Shown: piece by piece, positions 1-5,382 of the stretch
How the letters are laid out: the number at the start of each line of letters is the position of its first letter
Position numbering within the stretch: the first letter of the stretch is position 1
Assembly: GCA_003523085.1 (NCBI GenBank)
Contig: DPHD01000063.1
Span: 1 to 7,747, forward strand
DNA: 7,747 nt
Origin: Oceanospirillaceae bacterium
GTDB lineage: Bacteria; Pseudomonadota; Gammaproteobacteria; Pseudomonadales; Balneatricaceae
Direction of reading: 5' to 3'
Notes under the pieces: model-generated
Seen by the model: only the letters and a program-made list of their open reading frames with translations
What the model was told of the DNA's origin: nothing
Database searches by the model: none
Position numbers and translations under genes: made by a program

Positions 1-7
1 CCCCCAC

Positions 8-33
8 GTCATCCCGGACTTGATCCGGGATCT
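8..33 (+). repeat. Dispersed palindromic repeat, copy 1
   Basis: A 26-base unit whose core is an inverted repeat: ATCCCGGA (11-18), a 5-base spacer CTTGA, then TCCGGGAT (24-31), giving 8 perfect pairs. A second copy lies at 121-146 and a left-half copy at 196-213. Units of this GTCATCCCGGA... type occur as multicopy intergenic elements in many proteobacterial genomes (family knowledge, from memory). The exact family is not identified here. Confidence 0.6.
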
Positions 34-120
34 GCATTGGCTGAGTTAGGTCCTGAATCAAGTGAGCCTACCCCATGAGCATAGCGAGTGCTTTGGGTAT
101 CTGGAAGGCGCTAGGTTTTG

Positions 121-146
121 GTCATCCATTGCTTGATCCGGGATCT
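121..146 (+). repeat. Dispersed palindromic repeat, copy 2 (degenerate left arm)
   Basis: Matches copy 1 at 22 of 26 positions. The outer GTCATCC and the right part CTTGATCCGGGATCT are intact. The four central left-arm bases are replaced, so this copy can no longer form the full stem. It lies in the same orientation, 113 bp after copy 1. Confidence 0.55.
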
Positions 147-161
147 CTTCATCCTCGGGAG

Positions 162-181
162 ATTCTGACTTTAGTCAGAAT
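162..181. repeat. Strong hairpin, 9 bp perfect inverted repeat
   Basis: ATTCTGACT (162-170) and AGTCAGAAT (173-181) are perfect reverse complements around TT. A realistic fold is an 8 bp stem with a 4-base loop. It sits between copy 2 and the half copy of the repeat, 34 bp beyond the ctlX stop in the direction of ctlX transcription. No T-tract follows on either strand, so a classical intrinsic terminator is not supported. It may be part of the repeat element or a 3'-end stabilising structure for ctlX mRNA. Confidence 0.45.
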
Positions 182-195
182 GGCTCCAAGCGGGT

Positions 196-213
196 GTCTT
201 CCCGGACTTAACC
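196..213 (+). repeat. Partial repeat, left half of the dispersed unit
   Basis: GTC-TTCCCGGACTT matches the left half of copy 1 with one substitution, then diverges. It stops 1 base short of the ctlX stop codon (215-217 on the plus strand), so the element appears to abut the 3' end of ctlX. Confidence 0.4.
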
Positions 214-214
214 T

Positions 215-1150
215 TTATCGTGCTGCTAGATGGATGCCGGCGATCATGCAGCGCATGCTGCCTCCGGATAACTCAACCGTTGGCAGCGGGACGCTAAGCA
301 AAGTAGCAGAACTTTGGATTAGGTTTTTTTGTTGCGCCGTCAGGCTATTCTCACCCCGCTGTGAAACAGCTAGATAGCGCCCGTCACGACCGGTCAGTTC
401 AATGGCGTTACCAGCAAATTCGTTTACCTGCCAGTTGCTTAGTTCGATCACCTTTTTACCGCTCTGCTCTAACCGGCGAATAAGGCCTTCGCGTTGCCGG
501 GCGTCGGGCATCATGCCCGAGCCTAGAAGGGCGAATTCGGTGCCGATGCTGAGCAATACATTGGTATGGTAAACTGGCGTCCCCTCGGCGTCAGCAGTGT
601 TGAATATCATTGGCTCAAACCCCAATGCTGAACAAACCTCTCGGATTAGACCTGCGTCGGCCCGGTTGGAAAGCCCTACGTAGCAGATGCGCGACGCGTG
701 ATCTAAACAGAGGACCCCGGTTCCTTCGAGGAATTGCTCCTCTCGTTCATAGTGAGAAAGGTCGAGGGTTCGTGTGATTATAAAATCGTTTGAGAGTAGT
801 TCCTCGATTCGCGGGTATGCCTCCTTTTCATGTCGACGAGAAGGGGAATACATGGGGTAGATGGCAATCGTTCCATCACCATGAGTCGAAAACCAATTGT
901 TTGGGAAGATGGCGTCGGGCTTTGACGGTTCGGCACTATCTTGCACAATTAGCACCTCTATACCGACCCCCATGAGTGTGTCTACGGCCAGATCAAATTC
1001 AGCCTGTGCGCTTGATAGTAGGTCATGACGGCGTGAGGACGGTAGTTGCTTAGACTGAAAGCTGTTGCATGCGTCCGTATCTGGGTTGGGATAAAAGGCT
1101 GCTGGCCTGACCATCAATACCGTGTTAGGTGCCTGAGCTTGTTTGGTCAT
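215..1150 (-). CDS. ctlX: Citrulline hydrolase CtlX (amidinotransferase/DDAH fold)
   Basis: 311 aa, cytosolic, no signal peptide or membrane segment. It belongs to the guanidino-group-modifying superfamily, and the CtlX branch hydrolyses citrulline to ornithine, CO2 and ammonia (family knowledge). Seen in the sequence: N-terminal strand VLMVRPAAF (11-19); PDAIFPNNW (78-86), the substrate loop; LEGTG (141-145) with the acidic catalytic residue at Glu142; YHTN (194-197) with catalytic His195; and GGSMRCM (296-302) near the C-terminus with nucleophile Cys301. The order Glu-His-Cys and the length suit the family, so it looks intact. The ATG at 1150 is preceded on its strand by GGAAA with a 6-base spacer. 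It is divergent from an Lrp/AsnC gene, the likely regulator of this gene. Activity on dimethylarginine cannot be excluded from sequence, but the motifs favour CtlX. Confidence 0.88.
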   Translation of the reverse strand: MTKQAQAPNTVLMVRPAAFYPNPDTDACNSFQSKQLPSSRRHDLLSSAQAEFDLAVDTLMGVGIEVLIVQDSAEPSKPDAIFPNNWFSTHGDGTIAIYPMYSPSRRHEKEAYPRIEELLSNDFIITRTLDLSHYEREEQFLEGTGVLCLDHASRICYVGLSNRADAGLIREVCSALGFEPMIFNTADAEGTPVYHTNVLLSIGTEFALLGSGMMPDARQREGLIRRLEQSGKKVIELSNWQVNEFAGNAIELTGRDGRYLAVSQRGENSLTAQQKNLIQSSATLLSVPLPTVELSGGSMRCMIAGIHLAAR

Positions 1151-1156
1151 CTGTGG

Positions 1157-1161
1157 TTTCC
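1157..1161 (-). promoter_or_regulatory. Ribosome binding site of ctlX
   Basis: Read on the minus strand this is GGAAA, 6 bases before the ATG that starts at 1150. It supports the chosen start. Confidence 0.5.
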
Positions 1162-1188
1162 GTAATAAAGCATGCTATATGTATAAGT

Positions 1189-1217
1189 ATCTTAAGCAGG
1201 GGCTGTGTGAAATTCAA
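1189..1217 (-). promoter_or_regulatory. Candidate ctlX promoter
   Basis: On the minus strand, TTGAAT (1217-1212) and TAAGAT (1194-1189) are separated by 17 bases. Each matches sigma70 consensus at 4 of 6 positions. It would place the transcript start about 30 bases upstream of ctlX. Its -35 element is next to the -35 of the divergent promoter (1218-1223), so the two polymerases would compete. Confidence 0.3.
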
Positions 1218-1248
1218 TTGACAACATGATTATTATGACTAGTATAAT
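1218..1248 (+). promoter_or_regulatory. Consensus sigma70 promoter of the lrp-type gene
   Basis: TTGACA (1218-1223) and TATAAT (1243-1248) are both perfect consensus hexamers. The spacer is 19 bases, longer than the optimal 17, which would weaken the promoter or make it regulator-sensitive. It reads toward the regulator gene starting at 1296. Confidence 0.5.
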
Positions 1249-1277
1249 TATCATATTGATAACTCATATTATATATG
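1248..1277. promoter_or_regulatory. Candidate Lrp/AsnC operator, two tandem TAT-centred palindromes
   Basis: TTATCA-TAT-TGATAA (1248-1262) is a perfect 15 bp palindrome, the usual length of an Lrp-family half-operator. It starts at the last base of the -10 and covers the expected transcript start. CATAT-TAT-ATATG (1265-1277) is a second perfect palindrome with the same TAT centre, 16 bp away. A weaker one is centred near 1231. Binding here would block the regulator's own promoter, the autorepression typical of the family. Operator identity is inferred. Confidence 0.45.
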
Positions 1278-1295
1278 TGTATAGAGGTCTCCTTG

Positions 1296-1739
1296 ATGGA
1301 TACAATCGACAGAAAAATCATTCAGTTACTGAGAGAAGATGCTCGCAAGCCCGTTACGGTTATCGCAGAAATTCTGGGTTTATCTCGCCTGACCATACAG
1401 AAGCGTCTCAAAGAGTTGCAACAACAGGATGTAATTCGAGGCTATACCATCCGAACCGGTGCCGGTTACCAATCTGAAAAGTTTCGTGCCCAAGTGCTAT
1501 TGGGTGTTAGGAGTAGCGTGGGACAACGGTTAATCGGATTTCTCAGAGGATTTCCGGAAATCACGAGCGTTCATAGTCTGGCGGGGCGTTTTGACGCCAC
1601 CTTGATGATCGAAGCAGATAGTTCGGAAGCAATAGACAGGGTTCTCGATCAGGTACGCCAGCACCCGGAGGTGGATAGAACGGAATCTTGCTTGCTATTG
1701 TCGACCAAACTGGACCGCCAGGTGGCTAATCTGCGCTAA
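1296..1739 (+). CDS. Lrp/AsnC family transcriptional regulator, linked to ctlX
   Basis: 147 aa DNA-binding protein. The N-terminal winged helix-turn-helix spans about residues 2-50 (MDTIDRKIIQLL...; recognition helix near LSRLTIQKRLKEL). A C-terminal RAM ligand-binding and oligomerisation domain spans about 64-137, with the LAGRFDATLMIE strand pair near 95-106 where such proteins bind amino acids. The ATG at 1296 is chosen over the in-frame ATG at 1275 because AGAGG (1283-1287) lies 8 bases before it, the protein then begins in the standard family way, and 1275 falls inside a palindromic operator. The divergent position to ctlX suggests that it controls that gene and itself, perhaps responding to citrulline, arginine or ornithine (inference). 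No clear terminator follows it. Confidence 0.85.
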   Translation: MDTIDRKIIQLLREDARKPVTVIAEILGLSRLTIQKRLKELQQQDVIRGYTIRTGAGYQSEKFRAQVLLGVRSSVGQRLIGFLRGFPEITSVHSLAGRFDATLMIEADSSEAIDRVLDQVRQHPEVDRTESCLLLSTKLDRQVANLR

Positions 1740-1810
1740 GCTTTTCAGATCGCTGGATCGGTCGATAAAGTGTGGTTAGAACCCTCTATTTTTGAGGTAA
1801 ATCTAGCACC

Positions 1811-1832
1811 GTATTAGATACTTCTCTAATAC
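1811..1832. repeat. Perfect inverted repeat upstream of mmsA
   Basis: GTATTAGA (1811-1818) and TCTAATAC (1825-1832) are exact reverse complements around TACTTC. It sits about 100 bp before the mmsA start, between the two genes, and has no following T-tract, so an operator is likelier than a terminator. A possible -10, TATAAC (1883-1888), lies about 50 bp downstream without a good -35, which would suit an activator-dependent promoter (inference). Nothing else stands out in the 191 bp gap. Confidence 0.45.
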
Positions 1833-1930
1833 CCAAGCCGGTTCAATTATGTGACAGTAAGCCTATTGTGTGATTGCAACCTTATAACGCAGGGGTAATC
1901 GCTTGTTTAGTCAATATAACGAGGCAGCCC

Positions 1931-3430
1931 ATGAGTATCCGTAAAGTCCCCATGTTAATCAACGGCCAAGAAGTTTCTTCTACCAGTGGCACTTGGATTG
2001 ATGTACTCAATCCAGCGACACAAGAGGTGGTGGCTCAAGTTCCTTTTGCTACACTCGAGGAAGTAGATCACGCGGTAGCGAATGCGAAGCAAGCGTTTAA
2101 AAGCTGGCGCAAGGTGTCTTTAGCCAAGCGCCAGCAGTTCTTGTTAACCTTTTTGCAATTAGCACGTACCAATGCTACCCACATCGCTGAGTTAATTACT
2201 TTAGAACATGGTAAGACCTTACCCGACGCCGAGGGCGAAGTAGGCCGCGGTATCGAGGCCATTGAAAATGCATGTATGGTCACCAAGCTGCAAATGGGTG
2301 AGCTGGCAGACAACGTCGCGGGTAACGTTAATGTATACACGTTAAATAAACCTTTGGGTGTGGGTGTGGGCATCACTGCGTTTAACTTCCCTATTATGCT
2401 GCCTTGCTTCATGTTCCCGATAGCCATCGCTTGTGGTAACACCTTTGTACTCAAGCCCTCTGAGCAAGACCCAACTTCAACTATGTTCTTGGCCAAGCTG
2501 GCCTATGAAGCAGGTTTGCCAGCAGGTGTGCTCAACGTAGTCCATGGTGGCGCTGATGTGGCTAACCACCTTGCATCACATCCTGATGTAAAAGCCCTTT
2601 CCTTCATCGGCTCTACTCACGTTGGCACTTCTTTGTACCGCCGTGCTAGCAATGCCGGTATTCGTGCCCAGTGTATGATGGGCGCTAAAAACCACTGTGT
2701 GGTTATGCCAGACGCTAACAAAGACCAGGCCATCAACCACTTGCTGGGGTCTTGTTTTGGCGCTGCGGGGCAGCGCTGCATGGCTAACTCCGTAGCTATC
2801 TTGGTAGGCGAAGCGAAAAATTGGTTGCCCGAAATTGTCGAAAAGGCCAAGGCCATGACGGTTGACGTGGGCACGAACCGTGGAGCTGATTTAGGCCCGC
2901 TGGTTTCACCCCAAGCCAAACAGCGTGTAGAAGGACTCATTGCGTCTGGTGTTGAGCAGGGCGCTAGTTTGTTGTTGGACGGACGCAACCCGGTTGTTGA
3001 AGGTTTTGATAATGGCAACTTTGTCGCCCCTACGATCTTCAGCGATGTGAACACCGATATGGATATCTATGCCCAAGAAATCTTTGGTCCTGTGATGTGT
3101 ATGATGGAAGCCGATGACATTAACAGCGCGATCGATATCGTTAACGCCAACCCCAATGGTAACGGTACCTCTATCTTTACTAATTCGGGCTGGAATGCGC
3201 GCCACTACGAAAACAACATTGACGTGGGTCAAATTGGTATCAACATACCTATCCCTGTGCCTGTGGCTTATTTTAGTTTCACTGGATCCCGTGCTTCTAA
3301 GCTAGGTGATCTAGGCCCAAATGGCCAACAAGCGGTACAATTCTGGACCCAAACCCACACGGTTTCCGCCCGTTGGTTTGAACCTGAAGAAGTGTCTGAA
3401 GGGGTTAACACCACCATTACCATGAGCTAA
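1931..3430 (+). CDS. mmsA: CoA-acylating (methyl)malonate-semialdehyde dehydrogenase
   Basis: 499 aa cytosolic aldehyde dehydrogenase of the MmsA/IolA/DddC branch. It oxidises methylmalonate semialdehyde to propionyl-CoA, or malonate semialdehyde to acetyl-CoA, with NAD+ and CoA, releasing CO2 (family knowledge). Seen: FNFP (151-154) with oxyanion Asn152; the NAD-binding stretch with FVLKPSEQDP (172-181); and GAAGQRCMA (277-285) with nucleophile Cys283. Arg106 and Arg282 occupy the positions used for the substrate carboxylate. MGAKNH (250-255) carries Asn where ordinary ALDHs have the general-base Glu, a hallmark of the CoA-dependent type. The C-terminal TGSRASKLGDLGP (451-463) is typical, and full length is normal. 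The ATG at 1931 follows GAGG (1921-1924) by 6 bases. A TTG at 1874 would add 19 unlikely residues. Role may be valine, beta-alanine, myo-inositol or acrylate/DMSP catabolism. The downstream DddP-like gene makes the last worth testing. Confidence 0.93.
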   Translation: MSIRKVPMLINGQEVSSTSGTWIDVLNPATQEVVAQVPFATLEEVDHAVANAKQAFKSWRKVSLAKRQQFLLTFLQLARTNATHIAELITLEHGKTLPDAEGEVGRGIEAIENACMVTKLQMGELADNVAGNVNVYTLNKPLGVGVGITAFNFPIMLPCFMFPIAIACGNTFVLKPSEQDPTSTMFLAKLAYEAGLPAGVLNVVHGGADVANHLASHPDVKALSFIGSTHVGTSLYRRASNAGIRAQCMMGAKNHCVVMPDANKDQAINHLLGSCFGAAGQRCMANSVAILVGEAKNWLPEIVEKAKAMTVDVGTNRGADLGPLVSPQAKQRVEGLIASGVEQGASLLLDGRNPVVEGFDNGNFVAPTIFSDVNTDMDIYAQEIFGPVMCMMEADDINSAIDIVNANPNGNGTSIFTNSGWNARHYENNIDVGQIGINIPIPVPVAYFSFTGSRASKLGDLGPNGQQAVQFWTQTHTVSARWFEPEEVSEGVNTTITMS

Positions 3431-3441
3431 ATATGCCGTAT

Positions 3442-3466
3442 GGGGCCAAATCTGAGGTTTGGCCCC
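3442..3466 (+). terminator. GC-rich hairpin after mmsA (U-tract-less terminator or mRNA-end structure)
   Basis: GGGGCCAAA (3442-3450) pairs perfectly with TTTGGCCCC (3458-3466) across a 7-base loop, 11 bases after the mmsA stop. No T-run follows (GTTGG...), so it departs from the classical intrinsic terminator. It could be a weak terminator, an RNA 3'-end stabiliser or an attenuator between mmsA and the next gene. Confidence 0.45.
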
Positions 3467-3534
3467 GTTGGCTGCGCTGGCGCTGGAACTGGCCTAAATA
3501 AATAGCCCGTCCACGGTAATTATGAGACTATCTG

Positions 3535-3565
3535 ACGCAAACTAAAAACCACGATTTGGTTGCGT
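3535..3565 (+). other. Nested inverted repeats just before the DddP-like gene
   Basis: ACGCAA (3535-3540) matches TTGCGT (3560-3565), and inside it AACCA (3547-3551) matches TGGTT (3557-3561) around CGATT. The two stems share two bases, so they are alternatives. The structure ends 4 bases before the ribosome binding site, so it may be an operator or a leader fold. The rest of the 151 bp gap shows only the hairpin at 3442-3466. Confidence 0.25.
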
Positions 3566-3569
3566 TTGT

Positions 3570-3574
3570 AGGAG
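3570..3574 (+). promoter_or_regulatory. Ribosome binding site of the DddP-like gene
   Basis: AGGAG with a 7-base spacer to the ATG at 3582, the strongest Shine-Dalgarno in the window. It decides the start over the internal ATG at 3591. Confidence 0.7.
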
Positions 3575-3581
3575 AGTCAGA

Positions 3582-4778
3582 ATGTTTAACATGTTACCCG
3601 GCTTTACTTTAACCAAGGATCAGCAAGACAGTTTACACGACTACCGTTTGCAACGTTTACGGCAAGTCATGGAGCAAGCAGACGTTGGCCTTTGTATTCT
3701 CAATAACCCCGTCAGCCTGCGCTACGTCATCGACTTTGATGAATACCCTATCTTTCAAAGCCACATTCCTTGTTGTTACCTCTACGTGCCTATTGCAGGA
3801 CCGCTAGTGATGTTTGGCGCCACGGCGCGCAACTTTCCCTATGTAGAAGACTATCAGCGGCCACATTTTATCAGCGTGTTTGACGCAGGCTTCGACCTGG
3901 CTGGTCAGAGCAAAGTGTTTACTGATGATGTAATGGGTTTTATGGCCGAGCAAGGCTTAACGGGGCAGCGTATTGCTATTGAACGTTTTTCACCACTCAC
4001 CAACCAAGCCTTATTAGGCCAAGGCCTAACTATTGTTGATGCCGAAGTATTGGTAGAGCAAGCCAAACTCATTAAAAATGAAGAAGAAATCATGTGTATG
4101 CAGCGCAGTGTTGCGGTGGCGCAACATGGCATGCAGCAAATGCAGGCAGCCTTGCAGCCTGGTGTTACCGAAAATCAACTCTGGTCCATTTTACATCAAG
4201 TGAATATTGCCCATGATGGCGATTGGATCGAAGGCCGCATGCTGGCCTCGGGGCATCGAACCAACCCTTGGTTACAAGAGGCCACCAATAAAGTTATTAA
4301 AGCCGGGGAGTTAGTTGCCTTTGATACGGACATGATAGGGCCTAAGGGCTATATCGCCGATATTTCTAGAACTTGGTTGTGTGGCGACGGGCCGGCCAAT
4401 GGGCAACAAAAGGCGGCTTACCAACATGCCTACGACGAAATTCATTTTAATATGGCTTTGATTAAACCTGGGGTGAGCTTTAGTCAGTTGTCTAAAAACA
4501 GTTTTAATCGGTCCGATAAATACCGCAACCGCCGCTATCCAACGGTGATTCACGGCGTCGGCTTAAGTGACGAATACCCTAAGATCTACTATCAGGAAGA
4601 TTGGCCGCGGGACGGCTATGACGGCTTGATAGCGGAGAATATGGTGTTGTGCTTGGAAAGTTTTTCTGGGGCGCAAGGCGAAGCCGAAGGCGTTAAGCTT
4701 GAAACCCAGGTAAGGGTGACACCAACGGGGTGTGTGGCTATGTCCGACTATGCCTTTGAAGATGTTCTACTTAGGTAA
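3582..4778 (+). CDS. M24 (pita-bread fold) metalloenzyme, DddP-like: candidate DMSP lyase
   Basis: 398 aa, cytosolic, no signal peptide. It has a creatinase-type N-terminal domain (about 15-160) and an M24 C-terminal domain (about 170-390). M24 proteins are mostly Xaa-Pro peptidases, but DddP uses this fold to cleave dimethylsulfoniopropionate to DMS and acrylate. Seen: FDTD (Asp248, Asp250), ADISRTW (Asp260), HGVGLSDE (His324, Asp330), LCLES (Glu359) and KLETQ (Glu374). Recalled DddP metal ligands D295, D297, D307, H371, E406, E421 and proposed catalytic D377 differ from these by a constant 47, so the spacing is identical. The segment WIEGR...LASG.RTNPW (215-230) also resembles DddP. The N-terminus is about 47 residues shorter than the roseobacter enzymes. 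The next gene converges and overlaps its last 8 bases; mmsA lies upstream. Membership of the DddP-like branch is well supported. Lyase activity is inferred, since peptidase or other lyase relatives exist. Confidence 0.75.
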   Translation: MFNMLPGFTLTKDQQDSLHDYRLQRLRQVMEQADVGLCILNNPVSLRYVIDFDEYPIFQSHIPCCYLYVPIAGPLVMFGATARNFPYVEDYQRPHFISVFDAGFDLAGQSKVFTDDVMGFMAEQGLTGQRIAIERFSPLTNQALLGQGLTIVDAEVLVEQAKLIKNEEEIMCMQRSVAVAQHGMQQMQAALQPGVTENQLWSILHQVNIAHDGDWIEGRMLASGHRTNPWLQEATNKVIKAGELVAFDTDMIGPKGYIADISRTWLCGDGPANGQQKAAYQHAYDEIHFNMALIKPGVSFSQLSKNSFNRSDKYRNRRYPTVIHGVGLSDEYPKIYYQEDWPRDGYDGLIAENMVLCLESFSGAQGEAEGVKLETQVRVTPTGCVAMSDYAFEDVLLR

Positions 4779-5256
4779 CCTTAATGCGGGTATTGCTATG
4801 CACCTGACGCAAAGCCATGCGCGTTTGAGTGCCCACAACACCCGGTAGGCGTAGCAATTTTTTGTAATAAAGCTCCTCGTAATCTTTAGCGTCGGTGTAG
4901 ATCACCTTGAGCATATAATCATTGTCACCCGCCATTAAGTAACACTCCATCACCTGCTCAAGTTGCGCCACTGCAATCTCAAATTGTTCAAATACCGCTT
5001 CGCTTTGGTGATCTAGGCTAATGAAGATAAACGCCGTACCTTGCACGTGAAATAGGTCGCGGTTAAGTAGGCCTACAAACTCACCAAACACATCGGCATC
5101 AATTAGCGCCTTGGTGCGTCTCAGGCAGGCGGAAGGCGACAGGTTGATCTGCTCGGCCAATTCCACATTGGTTAGGCGAGCATTTTTTTGCAGGCTGTTA
5201 ATGATTTTCTTATCAGTGTGATCAAGTTCTATATCAATGGTTGTATTTAGTTGCAT
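4771..5256 (-). CDS. Lrp/AsnC family regulator, probable regulator of ald
   Basis: 161 aa. The winged helix-turn-helix spans about residues 11-60 (LDHTDKKIINSLQ..., then LSPSACLRRTKAL as recognition helix). The RAM domain spans about 72-150, with the effector loop AGDNDYMLKV (109-118) and LLRLPGVVGTQTR (134-146), close in wording to the E. coli Lrp C-terminal half as recalled. The tail NTRIKV also resembles Lrp, so it is nearer to true Lrp than the other regulator at 1296-1739. The ATG at 5256 lacks an evident Shine-Dalgarno, and no other ATG, GTG or TTG in frame precedes the HTH, so it is kept. It is divergent from ald across 126 bp, the usual arrangement of an alanine-responsive activator with its target. 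Its stop overlaps the convergent DddP-like gene by 8 bp, leaving no room for a terminator between them. Confidence 0.9.
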   Translation of the reverse strand: MQLNTTIDIELDHTDKKIINSLQKNARLTNVELAEQINLSPSACLRRTKALIDADVFGEFVGLLNRDLFHVQGTAFIFISLDHQSEAVFEQFEIAVAQLEQVMECYLMAGDNDYMLKVIYTDAKDYEELYYKKLLRLPGVVGTQTRMALRQVHSNTRIKVT

Positions 5257-5265
5257 AATTGCGCC

Positions 5266-5334
5266 ATTATTTGAAATTATATTTCTAAATATAGGTTAAT
5301 TAGTGTAAATAAAGCAAGATAATTGTTTGAAATT
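5266..5334. promoter_or_regulatory. Candidate Lrp operators between the regulator and ald
   Basis: ATTATTTGAAATT (5266-5278) recurs as ATTGTTTGAAATT (5322-5334), 12 of 13 identical, 56 bp apart. The first copy is part of a near-palindrome TTTGAAAT-TAT-ATTTCTAA (5270-5288, 7 of 8 pairs) with the same TAT centre as the sites near ctlX. The left site overlaps the regulator's putative -10, which suits autorepression. The right site overlaps the ald -35. AT-rich, degenerate palindromes of about 15 bp in multiple copies are typical of Lrp binding (family knowledge). Confidence 0.45.
5288..5317 (-). promoter_or_regulatory. Candidate promoter of the Lrp gene
   Basis: On the minus strand, TTGCTT (5317-5312) and TATATT (5293-5288) lie 18 bases apart. 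The -10 matches consensus at 5 of 6 positions and the -35 at only 3, so this is tentative. Confidence 0.28.
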
Positions 5335-5356
5335 GCCCATAGAATGACATTATATT
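5327..5356 (+). promoter_or_regulatory. Candidate ald promoter
   Basis: TTGAAA (5327-5332) and TATATT (5351-5356) each match consensus at 5 of 6 positions with an 18-base spacer. The -35 lies inside the second operator-like repeat, so the bound regulator would contact or occlude polymerase. Confidence 0.42.
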
Positions 5357-5382
5357 CACCAACTAATTAAGAGGGCAGGACT

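Noticed and set aside
75..377. Open frame of 100 codons on the plus strand
   Set aside because: It runs through the repeat units and then antisense to the 3' end of ctlX. Its protein has no recognisable domain and repeats the translated repeat unit.
1275..1295. Upstream ATG for the Lrp-type regulator
   Set aside because: It lies within a palindromic operator-like site, lacks a Shine-Dalgarno, and the ATG at 1296 has AGAGG 8 bases before it and the usual family N-terminus.
1226..1477. Plus-strand frame of 83 codons
   Set aside because: It overlaps the promoter and the regulator gene in another frame and shows no protein family features.
1783..1797. CCTC/GAGG hairpin as terminator of the first Lrp-type gene
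   Set aside because: Only 4 pairs, with the T-run in the loop rather than after the stem, so it is not a credible terminator.
1850..1873. Two TGTGA half-sites upstream of mmsA as a CRP site
   Set aside because: They are direct repeats 19 bp apart with no TCACA partner, so they do not form the required palindrome.
1874..1930. Upstream TTG start giving mmsA 19 more residues
   Set aside because: The extension has no family counterpart and no good ribosome binding site, whereas ATG 1931 has GAGG at a suitable distance and a typical MmsA N-terminus.
2068..3305. Several frames of 60-145 codons within mmsA on both strands
   Set aside because: They are shadows of the well-supported mmsA frame, with no motifs and no ribosome binding sites of note.
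3905..4553. Two minus-strand frames inside the DddP-like gene
   Set aside because: Antisense shadows without domain content. The sense frame has a complete conserved active site.
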